Source of the DNA: Diplonema japonicum
Lineage: Eukaryota; Euglenozoa; Diplonemea; Diplonemida; Diplonemidae
Reading direction: 5' to 3'
Assembly (NCBI GenBank): GCA_964019335.1
Contig: OZ025715.1
Span: 186,001-250,000 of the forward strand
DNA length: 64,000 nt
Part shown: in pieces, positions 30,164 through 39,911 of the stretch
Layout: every line of letters begins with the position of its first letter
How positions within the stretch are numbered: the first letter of the stretch is position 1
The notes under the pieces: model-generated
The model's input: the letters and a program-made list of their open reading frames with translations, nothing else
What the model was told of the DNA's origin: nothing
Database searches by the model: none
Program-made: the position numbers and the translations under genes

Positions 30164-31387
30164 ATGGCAAACGATTTCGACGACAGTGGTGTTGGTCGTG
30201 ATGTTAAATGGGTTCTTTTAATCCTCGGGCTTCTTCTCTTGTTCTGTGTGTTCATCACTATCGTGTACATATTCAAACGGCTTTTGGAGAAGAAAAAGGA
30301 AACTGAGGAGAACGATCGACTAGACCGCGACTACGCCACAGCACCATGGCTGAAAAAAGTTCTTCTGGCAGAGCACCACACGCACGAAGCGGTTAAGAAG
30401 GTGGACAACACAGGAAACAGCCCCCCACCCCCTCCCGACCCCCCGGTTTTCAAGGGGATAAACATGATATTATCCATAATCGAAGAAAGGGTTCGACAGC
30501 AAGAAATCGCTGCAAAACGACGGCAGGCCAAGATGATGGAGAAGAAATATACGAAACTAATTGTTGTGACTGTGAACGGTAGCGACCTGGGAATGCCAGC
30601 TGTGAGCAGTCTTGTAACGTTGTTCAACGCATACTATAAGTCAGCAGAGCACATTTTAGGATTCGAACCAGCACAGGCTACAACATTTACCTTTACTGAC
30701 AACGTTTTGTTTGTGATTATCGATGGTGTTGACGTTGGCACCGAACCTGACCAAAATATAACCTTCGACAAAACCATTCACAATATAGTCGATAGAATTC
30801 AAGCCGCCGGTGCGAAGCTTGTCATCCTCCATGACTGCCACCCAAGCTACCCCAGCGTTATGAAACGGTTCAGAGCCAAGCTCACTGGTTCGGCAGACAG
30901 GGCGAAATATATTTTCACGGAGAACAAGACTGAAACAATATCTGGCGACATCATATCGATCAAACAGGTGGAGGGGAGTAGTTCTGAGTTTCGGTCGTCT
31001 GCTCTGCTTGAGTCTCTTCTCGCCTTTCTCCGTACAAACTTCGTGAAGGAGAAGCTCACATATCTCGACCTTGTGGTGATGATGTCGCGCCACCTGAACG
31101 ACCCCTTCGCCCGCGTCCAGATAAAATCCACCTCTAACTTCACACCGGACTGTCCGGTGCCCCTCATTTACCCTTCCCCTGCGGGTTCGGCAGGGACAAC
31201 CATCGGCGGCTCTAACCCCGATTCGAAGACGAATAATGACGTGTTTTACGAGTCACCTTATATCCACAACCCGCTTGAGGAGGTGTTCCCGGTTTCCCCC
31301 AGAAGGATCGCCGATGCCAACTGGATGGTTTACGATGCGCCCCGCGTGCGGCACGCACCCGCGCAGAAGGAATGGATGCTTGGGTGA
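30164..31387 (+). CDS. Membrane-anchored metacaspase-like (C14 fold) protein, probably lacking the catalytic His
   Basis: 407 residues. A hydrophobic segment at residues 16-38 followed by KRLLEKKK suggests an N-terminal signal anchor. The rest resembles a caspase-like fold. ITFDKTIHNIVDRIQAAGAKLVILHDC at about 199-225 matches the metacaspase segment before the catalytic Cys, with Cys225 in HDCHPS in place of DSCHSG. Near residue 300, SLLAFLRTNF..EKLTYLDLVVMMSRHL followed by VQIKSTSNF matches the end of the p10-like part. The strand that should carry the His (FSGHG) reads VLFVIIDGVDVG here, without a His, so it may be a pseudoprotease. The assignment is by pattern only. A Pro-rich linker sits at 88-95. 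Confidence 0.5.
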   Translation: MANDFDDSGVGRDVKWVLLILGLLLLFCVFITIVYIFKRLLEKKKETEENDRLDRDYATAPWLKKVLLAEHHTHEAVKKVDNTGNSPPPPPDPPVFKGINMILSIIEERVRQQEIAAKRRQAKMMEKKYTKLIVVTVNGSDLGMPAVSSLVTLFNAYYKSAEHILGFEPAQATTFTFTDNVLFVIIDGVDVGTEPDQNITFDKTIHNIVDRIQAAGAKLVILHDCHPSYPSVMKRFRAKLTGSADRAKYIFTENKTETISGDIISIKQVEGSSSEFRSSALLESLLAFLRTNFVKEKLTYLDLVVMMSRHLNDPFARVQIKSTSNFTPDCPVPLIYPSPAGSAGTTIGGSNPDSKTNNDVFYESPYIHNPLEEVFPVSPRRIADANWMVYDAPRVRHAPAQKEWMLG

Positions 31388-31568
31388 AAAAACCAAACCA
31401 AAGGGATTTTTCCAACTCTTTTTATTTTTTATTTTTTTTTTATTATTTCTTTTAGAATCTTTTTTTTTTTTTTTTTTTTTAGAATGGAATTCCCCCCCCC
31501 CCTTTTTTATTCAACAAAAAAATAATAATTACTAAATCCAAGGGGAAAAAAAAAAAAAAAAAAAAAAA

Positions 31569-32756
31569 ATGTTGTCAAAAGCGTTCGTGCTAGCATGCAC
31601 GATGGGTAGCGCACTGGGGTGCAGTTACGTGGGGATCACAGCGCCCAATGGGGAAGAGGTTGTGGGCAGGACGATGGAGGCGGGTGCTGGTGGTACCGTG
31701 GACCACATGCAGTGGGAGGTGTTGAAGATCCCCCCGAGGACCATGATGCCGCACAACTCCGCCGCCGCGGCCTGCTACGGAACACCCTTCCCGGACTACG
31801 AGATGCTGTACGGAACGGTGGCGATCGCCCTCCCCTTCGGGAACGGGCAGTACCTGTTCACAGACGGGATGAACGACCAAGGACTCACCGTCGGCATGCA
31901 CATCCTCCGAGAGGCAAAATACGAACCCATCGCACCAAACATGCAAAACAGCCTGTGCTACTCTGACATCAACGGATGGCTCCTCGGGCAATTCTCATCT
32001 GTTTCCGACATGCGGGAGCGCCTCCCAAACACTCACATTGTCTACAACCCTCAGGTGTCAACAACAAGAGGAATGTGGACTGTCACCGACGCAGAAGGCG
32101 AACACGCAGTTCTCGAATGGACAGACGGGCATCTCACAATAGTAAACAACACTTTGAAAGTTCTTTCAAACGATCCGACATATACATGGCATGTTAAGAA
32201 CCTTGAGAATTACATGCAGGTTTCGCCATACTGGCAGGACCAGTCGAAGATCTCAATTATGACTGATTATGGTGAGGTTCCTGTACAGAAGGCCCACGGT
32301 GTTAACCTCGGTGGGCTTCCCGGAGATGCCATGCCCGCCTCCAGGTTTGCCCGGCTATTCTACATGAAGCAAATCTCGGAGCTGGTCAACCCCATGAAGA
32401 ATATCAACGACGCCATCAACCTGATAACGGCGGTGTTAAATTCCGTTTTCATCCCCAAAGGATCCGTCGCTAGCAAGGTAGATGTACCTGACTTCACTGG
32501 GACATACATTACTCCATCCATGGCTAAGACGGGGTATAGGGGTTTTGATTATACAGAGTGGAGCGCTCTTAAGGTTACCACTACAAAGCAGTATATGATG
32601 AAGACCTATATGGATAATCAGTGGAAGCTTATTGATTTAACGAAGATTCATTGGGGGACGCGAGTGACTTCTACGCCTTTGTTCGACGGGCAGACTGGGA
32701 TCAAGGATATTACACCAACGTTTAAAAGCGTGGGTACAAACGGGTTGAAGGAATAG
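31569..32756 (+). CDS. Secreted choloylglycine-hydrolase/penicillin-acylase-family amidase (Ntn hydrolase)
   Basis: 395 residues. Residues 1-17 form a signal peptide ending SALG, so cleavage before Cys18 would expose the N-terminal Cys nucleophile this family requires. The following CSYVGITAPNGEEVVGRTME matches the conserved C.......G....GR..D start (here GRTME), and FTDGMNDQGLTVGMH matches the family's DG.NE.GL. MWTVTDAEGEHAVLEW corresponds to the ..D..G...V.E block. These enzymes hydrolyse linear amide C-N bonds, such as conjugated bile salts, penicillin V or N-acyl amines; the substrate here is unknown. It probably acts outside the cell or in a lumenal compartment. The ATG abuts a run of about 24 A. 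Confidence 0.85.
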   Translation: MLSKAFVLACTMGSALGCSYVGITAPNGEEVVGRTMEAGAGGTVDHMQWEVLKIPPRTMMPHNSAAAACYGTPFPDYEMLYGTVAIALPFGNGQYLFTDGMNDQGLTVGMHILREAKYEPIAPNMQNSLCYSDINGWLLGQFSSVSDMRERLPNTHIVYNPQVSTTRGMWTVTDAEGEHAVLEWTDGHLTIVNNTLKVLSNDPTYTWHVKNLENYMQVSPYWQDQSKISIMTDYGEVPVQKAHGVNLGGLPGDAMPASRFARLFYMKQISELVNPMKNINDAINLITAVLNSVFIPKGSVASKVDVPDFTGTYITPSMAKTGYRGFDYTEWSALKVTTTKQYMMKTYMDNQWKLIDLTKIHWGTRVTSTPLFDGQTGIKDITPTFKSVGTNGLKE

Positions 32757-33078
32757 AAAAAAAAAAAAAAAAAAAAAAATGGGATTTTTTTAAAAATTTT
32801 ATACCTGCTTTTTTTTAAAATCCTGTTTTTTTTTTTTAATCCCGTTTTCTGAAAAAAAGAAGAAAGAAAAAGAAAGTGGTGAAGGCAATTCTCAGAGTGT
32901 CGAGACATGAAAACTACTTAACTTCCCCCTTCAAAGTAATAGTTTCACCGTTCTCCCTGTGCCTGCATCGCCCGCGCCATGCGCTTGTGGTGAATAATGC
33001 AGAGCAAAAAAACCACCCGAGGGAACGGTAGAAGCCGTTACTTTGTTGGCAGTCGTTCTTCACCATCACCAATTTCAA

Positions 33079-33112
<34 letters not shown>

Positions 33113-34058
33113 ATTTCACAGTATGAAAGAATATGAACGCCTTTCCCCCCTTTATTTTATGGAAGAAAACATCACAACCTCCCAGTTTTGTTTTAATCTT
33201 GGTTCCCCCCCCCCCCCCCCCCCTTCATTCTCCTTGACTCTGCTCGGTGGGGACAGGGTTACATGACAATTCACTTTAAAGTTCTTTTTTATGATGAACA
33301 GGGGAACGAGAAAAAAGAAAGTGGGGAAAAAAAAGGAAAGAAAAAAAAAAAAACGACGTAAGTGCACACAAACAAGGCGCTTGAACACCCCCCCCCCCCC
33401 CCCCCCCCTTCCCACATGGTGACAAATGAAAGAAAATTATTCTTTGTGCTCGTTCCCTCTTTGAGGGAAAAGGGCGCTTGTCAGCCATCCCACCCCCTTT
33501 ACTCCCCTGTATACCTGTTTTTTTTTTTCTACCAGGGAAGTGATAAGAGGAAGCCGGACAAAGGAGCCTGCGCCGTGCAAAAGCACTGGTCATGAATCGC
33601 CATAGGTGGGAAGACAGCTATGGGTTTCTCCAGGAGGCCCAGCTTCGCCAACCACCCCACGCACGGCAAGCTGATGGAACTGAAAGCCGCCTACAAGCGA
33701 GACCGCAGCGGCCCTCCATGAGGGGGTTTGTCCTGCACTTTGAGTTTTTTTTTTTTTTATTCGTCTCTTGTTCGTTTCTCGGATTATAAGGAGGGAAAAA
33801 AAAAAAAAAAAAAAAAAAGAAAGACAGGTAACATGGGTCCATTAAGAAGAACGAATCTCTGAGGGAAGGAAGAAAGGAAAAAAAAAAAAAAAAAAAAGAA
33901 CAAGAAAAAAACAAAAAAAAAACTCCCGGTATCTTATAATCGTCCTCATTAAAAAGCCGCCCCCCCCCCCCCTCTCTCTCTCTCTCTCTCCCCGACTACC
34001 TGAAAGAGAGAGAGAAAAGAAAGTGGTGGCTCTGCTACATCGATGATTTTTTGTTTCT

Positions 34059-34097
<39 letters not shown>

Positions 34098-34208
34098 CCT
34101 CAGTGTTCAAACCGATTTTTCTCGATCTACTTTTTTTTTTTTTTTTGAGGAAACACAAATAGAAATCGACTGTACCTCCCCCCATCAAGGAAAGAAAAAA
34201 AAAAAAAA
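32757..34208. other. Intergenic, 1.45 kb, with some complex patches
   Basis: A, T and C runs (C runs at about 33205-33222 and 33388-33408, a TC microsatellite at 33973-33990). Complex patches lie at 32880-33080 and 33535-33740; the latter holds a short open frame listed separately. The stretch ends in a short A run before the M23 peptidase ATG. Confidence 0.5.
33620..33721 (+). CDS. Possible very short ORF or exon (33 codons)
   Basis: MGFSRRPSFANHPTHGKLME and on, 33 residues, in an otherwise low-complexity spacer. A T run and CTACCAG acceptor lie at 33520-33537, about 80 bases upstream. Its codons resemble those of real genes here, but there is no homology and no support beyond composition. 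It could be a small peptide gene, an exon or part of a noncoding RNA. Confidence 0.2.
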   Translation: MGFSRRPSFANHPTHGKLMELKAAYKRDRSGPP

Positions 34209-35945
34209 ATGGCACTAAAGGCCCTTCTATTAGGGCTCCTCGTCATAAAAAGTGCAGACGCGCAATCCTGCCGTAGACAGGACCTAATATTCACAAGATG
34301 GCCCTTGGACGGTGTCAACGGAAGGGACTACTTCACCACCAACTACGTGGATCTCGACAGAGACGGCAACGAACTGCGCGACTACACAGGAAGAACAGGA
34401 GGCACCGCAAGAACGTACGACCAGCACAGAGGCTTGGACACCGGAATCGCAAACTTCAGAAGAATGGACAACGGCCAAGCCAAGATACGCGCCGCCGCAG
34501 GGGGAACCGTTACAACAGTAGTTGAGAATCAACCAGACAGAAACTCGGTATGGTGCCCGAACCTTGACCCTGCAGACGTTCCTTCTTGGAACGTGGTGGT
34601 CATAACCGCAACTAACGGATGGAGGGTTATATACGGGCATTTAAAAAGAAATTCTGCAACGGTTTCAGTGGGCGATAATGTATCACCAGGTCAGATCATA
34701 GGAGTGGTGGGGTCATCGGGTTGTTCCACCGACCCGCACCTTCACTTCGAGGTGCGGGATTGTTCCAACAATTTCATCGAAACCCACTCATCTGGATGGT
34801 TTGTCCCCGACATGTGGAACCCGTCCCCGCCTTCCTACAACCCCACCTCAAATGTAATGGATTTAATGTTGAAATCGGGCGATTTTTCGTCGACCACTCT
34901 ACGTGACCCTCCGAACGATGTTAAAGTGATGTCTACAGGAAGCAGGCTGGGTATCGGTGTTGTTTATGTCGGTGTAGCAGGAGATGTTTTAAACATAAGA
35001 GTCTACAACAGTGAAGGCCTTCGATTAAACATCAACGAGAACGTGTCCGGAAGCAGAAAACGCCGGCTTCGAAAAGGATGGTGGGCTGGTATAAACAACG
35101 TTGTAGGCCAATGGCGGGTCGAGGTCAGAATGAACTCTGTCCTACGCAGGGTCAAACAGTTCATGGTTTCATCGTACCCAACATTTCTCAAAGAGGTTGT
35201 CGTCAGACGTGTTCGGTACCAAGATTACCAAGGAGTCTTCAACGATGTAACAGCCGCCGGTTACCGTCCTGAATTCACAGACGGGTACAACCATGGAAAC
35301 CAAGGTTATCTAAACGCTGTGTTCAGACCGAACAACGGGGCTTACATTTCTTCCTCCCGACTAACGCCCGCACAGTACCAAAACCGGTTTGATACAAGGC
35401 CTTCTGGTTGGAGGCCTGTGCTAGTTGAGTCGTACTTACATAGTGGCGTTGTGCGGTACGCATTGATTTTAAAACCGAAGGTTGGTGGGCAGTGGACTGC
35501 TTTTCACGGTCGAACGAGATCGCAGTGGATTTCCCTGTTTAACTCATTGCGTTCGTCAGGGTACTCTCCCATTCAGATTTCTGTAGTGAGCGTTGGAGGG
35601 GACCGTTTCTACACCTCTTACTGGGAAAAGAGAAATATTGGAACTTGGTACGTGCACACGACTCTGAGGGTCTCGCACTACCAAGGGGTTTACAATTATC
35701 AAACCGGTGTGAGGAATAGGAGGCCCATGTATCTTAACGCATACAGGCATAATGGGGTGAATTACGTGTCTGTTATTTTTGCGTCGTCAGTGCCCGCGGT
35801 GCACCAGGCCCGGCACAATATTGGGACGTCGGCGTTGGATTCCACAAAATTCGTGAACAATTTGAACAACAGGCTTACAAATGCGCTGACAGGATATATG
35901 TCAGGGTCCAACCATAGATATGGTGCTGTTTGGTGGGATCCGTGA
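34209..35945 (+). CDS. Secreted M23 (lysostaphin-type) metallopeptidase with tandem repeat domains
   Basis: 578 residues with a signal peptide (about 1-18, ending SADA). The M23 zinc site is complete: His73 and Asp77 in HRGLD, His144 in YGHL, and His177/His179 in HLHFEV. M23 peptidases cut peptidoglycan cross-bridges. The second half, about 330-560, has at least two repeats of the kind found in bacterial polyglycine hydrolases (bacterial tandem repeat domain 1), such as YQDYQGVFNDVTAAGYRPEF and FHGRTRSQWISLFNSLRSSGY. This layout is typical of bacterial secreted enzymes, so acquisition from a bacterium and use in digesting bacteria are inferred. No intron is present. Confidence 0.85.
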   Translation: MALKALLLGLLVIKSADAQSCRRQDLIFTRWPLDGVNGRDYFTTNYVDLDRDGNELRDYTGRTGGTARTYDQHRGLDTGIANFRRMDNGQAKIRAAAGGTVTTVVENQPDRNSVWCPNLDPADVPSWNVVVITATNGWRVIYGHLKRNSATVSVGDNVSPGQIIGVVGSSGCSTDPHLHFEVRDCSNNFIETHSSGWFVPDMWNPSPPSYNPTSNVMDLMLKSGDFSSTTLRDPPNDVKVMSTGSRLGIGVVYVGVAGDVLNIRVYNSEGLRLNINENVSGSRKRRLRKGWWAGINNVVGQWRVEVRMNSVLRRVKQFMVSSYPTFLKEVVVRRVRYQDYQGVFNDVTAAGYRPEFTDGYNHGNQGYLNAVFRPNNGAYISSSRLTPAQYQNRFDTRPSGWRPVLVESYLHSGVVRYALILKPKVGGQWTAFHGRTRSQWISLFNSLRSSGYSPIQISVVSVGGDRFYTSYWEKRNIGTWYVHTTLRVSHYQGVYNYQTGVRNRRPMYLNAYRHNGVNYVSVIFASSVPAVHQARHNIGTSALDSTKFVNNLNNRLTNALTGYMSGSNHRYGAVWWDP

Positions 35946-36061
35946 AATTGGAGAGAAAAAAAAAAAAATAAAATAAACGCTTTCATCTACTTTTCCCTGC
36001 ACTGTTTTTTTTTTTCCCTCTCTTATTATTATTTTTTTTTTCTTCTTTTTTTTCTTTTCTT

Positions 36062-36340
36062 GGTGGTGGGGATAACATGGAAATATAAGAAGTGCATCAG
36101 ATGTGTTGTTCGCTGTTGACCTCCTCGTCGGTCATCACCGGTAGCGCCCGAGTGGAAGAACGTAACGCAGATGCTCAGGGTGACGAACAGGCAGCAAACT
36201 GCACGAGCGCAGAATCTTGGTTACCCGGGACGCCCCGGCTAGGGTTGAGCACACCGCACGCATTAAGGACACGACACGGAACGCAGAAGAAGCTACTGCT
36301 CGGCCGAGGAGCGCCCCCTGTAATCAAGTAGGTAGTTCGT
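36062..36340. repeat. Short interspersed repeat, copy B
   Basis: Begins GGTGGTGGGGATAACATGG and follows copy A closely to GTAATCAAGTAG near 36330; beyond that the two diverge (CTTCGTTGCACGC here). The left side again has a T-rich run. Same orientation as copies A and C. Confidence 0.75.
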
Positions 36341-37329
36341 GCTTCGTTGCACGCTTAACGCCACCTAGTGTTGCAATCAAAGCCCCATTTCTTTTTTTTT
36401 TTCCCTAATAATTTTGATTTCTATGTCAAAAAAAAAAAAGTTTTTTTTTTTATAAAAAAAAGGGAAGTTTTTTTTAGAGAAAGGAACACGCAAGTAGTTC
36501 TGCGACGGGGGAAAAAAAAAGTTTCATTTTGTTCGCATTCACGAACATGCAGCCTTTTTAGAATGGGCAAAACCAGCTTCTTTTCCAGCGTCCCGTTGCA
36601 CACATTTCTTTTTCATTTTCTTTTTTTTTTTTTTTTTTTATAGAGAAATGGTGTGCAACCCCGATATAGGGAAGAAGCAAAAAAAAAAAAAAAATAATAA
36701 AAAGAAAAAAAGCCCTCCCCCCGTAGCATTTCCACGACATCCTTTTCATTCTTCCTGGTACTATAACAGCCTTTTTTATTGCTCTCTTTCTCTTTCTCTT
36801 TTCTCTCCTCTCCTTTCGATCCTTATTGCGTCTCTTTTTTTCTTTTTTAAAAAAAAAAAAGAAAAGTGTCTTCTCCTTATTCTATTTTTCTTTCTTCCAC
36901 TTAATAATTACACACACGGAAGGAAAAAAAAAGAAGAATCTGGGAAACAAAAAAAGGAAAAAAGAAAAAAAAAAGAAGAAAAAAAGGGTTGAGGGACAAA
37001 GGAGAGGTTTATGTTTTTTTTTTTTTTTTTTTTTTTTTAAATCTCTTTCTTTCTTCCATCTTTCTTTTTGTCCCCTCCCCCCCCTCACCCAACCACCCCC
37101 TTCTCTGTTTTCCATATGAATTTCATGTGCACGTAATATTTCTATCGCAGAGAAACAGAGAAAGGGGGCGAGGGTTTTTTTTTTTTTTTTTTTTTTTTTT
37201 TAGCATATTTTCTTTTTGACTTCCCCCCTTCCCTCTCTTTTTTTTTTTTTTTTTGTTTTTCTTCTTCAAAACCAAACCAAACGCGTACACCAATACAGAG
37301 AGGGAAGGGTGAGGGAGGGGGGGGAACAA
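36341..37329. other. Intergenic, homopolymer-rich
   Basis: Runs of A and T with a few C runs. The T run at 37175-37201 and T-rich tract at 37237-37263 probably supply the acceptor for the FYVE gene (CAG at 37300 in AATACAGAG). Nothing else recognised. Confidence 0.6.
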
Positions 37330-38565
37330 ATGTGGAGAACCATCACCCGGTTTGTATATGGTGAGGGCGACACATCTCATTGGGTTAAAGACACCGACGC
37401 TGAAACCTGCCAGCGGTGCGATAGAGTCTTTACACTAAGCAGACGACGGCACCACTGCAGAGGCTGCGGAAAGCTCGTATGCATCCGATGCTGGCACGAA
37501 GCAAGAGGCTACAGATGCTGCCTGTGCCTAACTGCAGAAGATGTTCTACTATGGGGCCCATGCAAAACTGCTACAGAAAAGCAAGGGTTCAACTGCCAGC
37601 CAGCTGCGGCCACCGATGCTGACGGTGTCCCCCGTGTCTATACCACCTCCCACACATCCATCCCCATCGGGTCCTGGATACTTTCCTGCAACAACTTCGT
37701 CGTTAAAACTCCCGCAGATTTAACCACATATCTCAAAGAAGAACCATTCTCAACCATTCAATATCTTGACCGGCTCTTGGAAGGCTATGTTGTTGAGATA
37801 TATTCACAACCTGAAATTTCCTTAACTATGACTATGACACGGGATCGTATTTCAGGGCTTCCTGTGTGGAGGGCGGGATGTGGTGCAACAATGCGGCAGT
37901 CCAACGGCGTGTGGCTCATAGGGGAGTACCTCAGATCTGCGGTGAAATGTTTCGGACGACTGCCTCAGGATGTATCTTGTTGGGAATTCCGTTCTGCTGC
38001 AACCAAGCGATGGGTACAAACCTCTGCTTCATTGACACCCTTTGAAGGTTCCTTAAGATCTGGGAGCAAAATTGCCATCCTCACCTCAGCATCTCCCCAC
38101 CGCACGTGGCTCCCTGGCACTGTGAACGCGGTATTACACACGGGGCAGGTTTCTGTCAGGTATGACAGAAAAACCAAAAATGACGAGCTTATCGATCAAA
38201 ACTCCGGTCGGATTTGCCCCGAGCCTCCTCAAGAAGAGAGAGAAAGTTTGGTCGAAGCTGTAGACGCTGGGATCGCGCTGCAGAAGGAAAAAAAAAAAGA
38301 GAAGAAAAAAGAGAGGAAGCAGGCGAAGAAAGAGAGAAAACAGCGAAAACAAGCCGAAAAAGAGGAACGGCGAAAACAAGGAGAAGCAGAAGAAGAGCGG
38401 CGGGAAGACGGTGCGCAGACCCCGTCCGCCGCCTCGCCTCAATCACCCTCGGAGAACGGGTCCTCATCAGACGAAGGCAGCAACGACGAATTGCTGCACG
38501 TGACCACGACACGGGCACGGCCACCCCCGGGTAGACGGCCTTCACAATTTTTCAGCTCTGGATAA
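37330..38565 (+). CDS. FYVE zinc-finger protein with PDZ-like and Tudor-like segments
   Basis: 411 residues from the ATG at 37330; the frame is open upstream through a T run that is not coding. The FYVE domain is at about 18-66: a WVKD start, Cys pairs CQRC, the RRRHHCRGCG phosphoinositide-binding motif, then CIRCW and CCLC. FYVE domains bind phosphatidylinositol 3-phosphate on endosomes. Residues about 105-170 (IPIGSWILSCNNFVVKTPADLTTYL) look like a PDZ core. About 255-300 (GSKIAILTS... GTVNAVLHTGQVSVRYD) looks Tudor-like. The C-terminus is a Lys/Glu helix and a Ser/Pro tail. Probable role in endosomal traffic (inference). Confidence 0.8.
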   Translation: MWRTITRFVYGEGDTSHWVKDTDAETCQRCDRVFTLSRRRHHCRGCGKLVCIRCWHEARGYRCCLCLTAEDVLLWGPCKTATEKQGFNCQPAAATDADGVPRVYTTSHTSIPIGSWILSCNNFVVKTPADLTTYLKEEPFSTIQYLDRLLEGYVVEIYSQPEISLTMTMTRDRISGLPVWRAGCGATMRQSNGVWLIGEYLRSAVKCFGRLPQDVSCWEFRSAATKRWVQTSASLTPFEGSLRSGSKIAILTSASPHRTWLPGTVNAVLHTGQVSVRYDRKTKNDELIDQNSGRICPEPPQEERESLVEAVDAGIALQKEKKKEKKKERKQAKKERKQRKQAEKEERRKQGEAEEERREDGAQTPSAASPQSPSENGSSSDEGSNDELLHVTTTRARPPPGRRPSQFFSSG

Positions 38566-38751
38566 CAAAAGGGGATGGGGTATTTTTTTTTTCTCTTTCT
38601 TTTTCTTTTTGCTTCTTTATTCCAATCTTTTTTTTTTTTTAAAATTTCTTTCCCGGTTTTTTTTTACCCCCCCCTACCCCCCGTTTCGTTCAGTATTTTT
38701 TTCTTCTTCTTTTTTTATGTTTCAAAAAAAAAAAGAAATCGCGCTCAAAAC

Positions 38752-38753
38752 AG
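38752..38753 (+). promoter_or_regulatory. Probable trans-splice acceptor of calreticulin
   Basis: CAAAACAG, 18 bases before the ATG. The T tract lies some 35 bases further upstream, separated by an A run, so this is less certain than the others. Confidence 0.35.
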
Positions 38754-38771
38754 GTATCTAAGTAAATTATT

Positions 38772-39911
38772 ATGCGTGTTCTTCCCATGCTACTGGCTGG
38801 CGCCATGTGCGTCAGCGGTGAGGTGTATTTCAAGGAGACCTTCGACACTGCGAGCAAGTGGGTGCAGGGTGCCAAGGACGGTCTGGGTGTCATGACCAAC
38901 GAGGCGTCCCCTTACTACGGCGACGCCGCCATGAACAAGGGCTTCAAGACCAGCCAGGACGCCAAATTCTACGCCACGTCTGCCCACCTCGACAAGGAGT
39001 TCAACAACAAGGGGAAGACGACCGTTGTGTCCTTCACTGTGGCCTTCCCCCAGGGCATCGACTGCGGCGGTGGGTACATCAAGGTGCTCCCCAAGACCGA
39101 GGCCGCCGACTTCAACGGCGACTCCGACTACTACATGATGTTCGGGCCTGACATCTGCGGCTACAACAAGAAGATCCACCTCATCTTCGGGTACAAGGGC
39201 AAGAACCTCCTCTGGAAGAAGGAGCCCAAGTGCGAGGACGACAAGCTGACCCACCTCTACACCGTTATCGTCAACGAGGACGGCACCTACGAGGTGCAGG
39301 TCGATGGTGAAAAGAAGGAAAGCGGCAAGCTTGAGGAAGACTGGGACTTCATGGAGCCCAAGGAGATCGACGATGCGAGCGACACAAAGCCCGAAGACTG
39401 GGTTGACGCTGCTGAAATTGCTGACCCCGAGGACAGCAAGCCTGCTGACTGGGACAAGGAGCCCGAGAAGGTTGTGGACCCCGAGGCGGAGAAGCCCGAG
39501 GACTGGGATGAGGAGGACGATGGCGAGTGGGAGGCACCCATGATCGCCAACCCCAACTTCAAGGGCGAGTGGAAGCAGAAGATGATCCCCAACCCTGAGT
39601 ACAAGGGCATCTGGAAGCCCAAGAGAATCGCCAACCCCGACTACGTGCATGACCCCAACGTGCATGTGATGTCCAAGCCTGTTGGCACTGTCGGTATTGA
39701 CGTGTGGCAGGTGAAGTCTGGCACTGTTTTCGACAACATCATCATCTCTGACTCCATTGAGGAGGTCAAGGCCTTCAACGACGCCACCTGGGGCAAGACC
39801 CATGCGGCCGAGGCTGCTATGCTCAAGAAGGTCGAGGAGGAGACCAAGGCTGCCGAGGACGCCGCCAAGGCAGAGGCCGAGGACGAGGCCAAGGATGAAG
39901 ACGAGGAATGA
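38772..39911 (+). CDS. Calreticulin (ER lectin chaperone), no KDEL-type tail
   Basis: 379 residues with a signal peptide (about 1-16). The globular domain has the family signatures KKIHLIFGYKGKN and the Cys pair. The P-domain has the usual repeats (KPEDWVDAAEIADPEDSKP, DWDKEP, then GEWEAPMIANPNFKGEW and two more). The C-domain is acidic (EAEDEAKDEDEE). Calreticulin folds glycoproteins and buffers calcium in the ER. The protein ends EDEE followed by TGA, with no KDEL-like retrieval signal, and no plausible splice donor was seen just before the stop. Third positions are strongly C/G-ending, suggesting high expression. Confidence 0.95.
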   Translation: MRVLPMLLAGAMCVSGEVYFKETFDTASKWVQGAKDGLGVMTNEASPYYGDAAMNKGFKTSQDAKFYATSAHLDKEFNNKGKTTVVSFTVAFPQGIDCGGGYIKVLPKTEAADFNGDSDYYMMFGPDICGYNKKIHLIFGYKGKNLLWKKEPKCEDDKLTHLYTVIVNEDGTYEVQVDGEKKESGKLEEDWDFMEPKEIDDASDTKPEDWVDAAEIADPEDSKPADWDKEPEKVVDPEAEKPEDWDEEDDGEWEAPMIANPNFKGEWKQKMIPNPEYKGIWKPKRIANPDYVHDPNVHVMSKPVGTVGIDVWQVKSGTVFDNIIISDSIEEVKAFNDATWGKTHAAEAAMLKKVEEETKAAEDAAKAEAEDEAKDEDEE

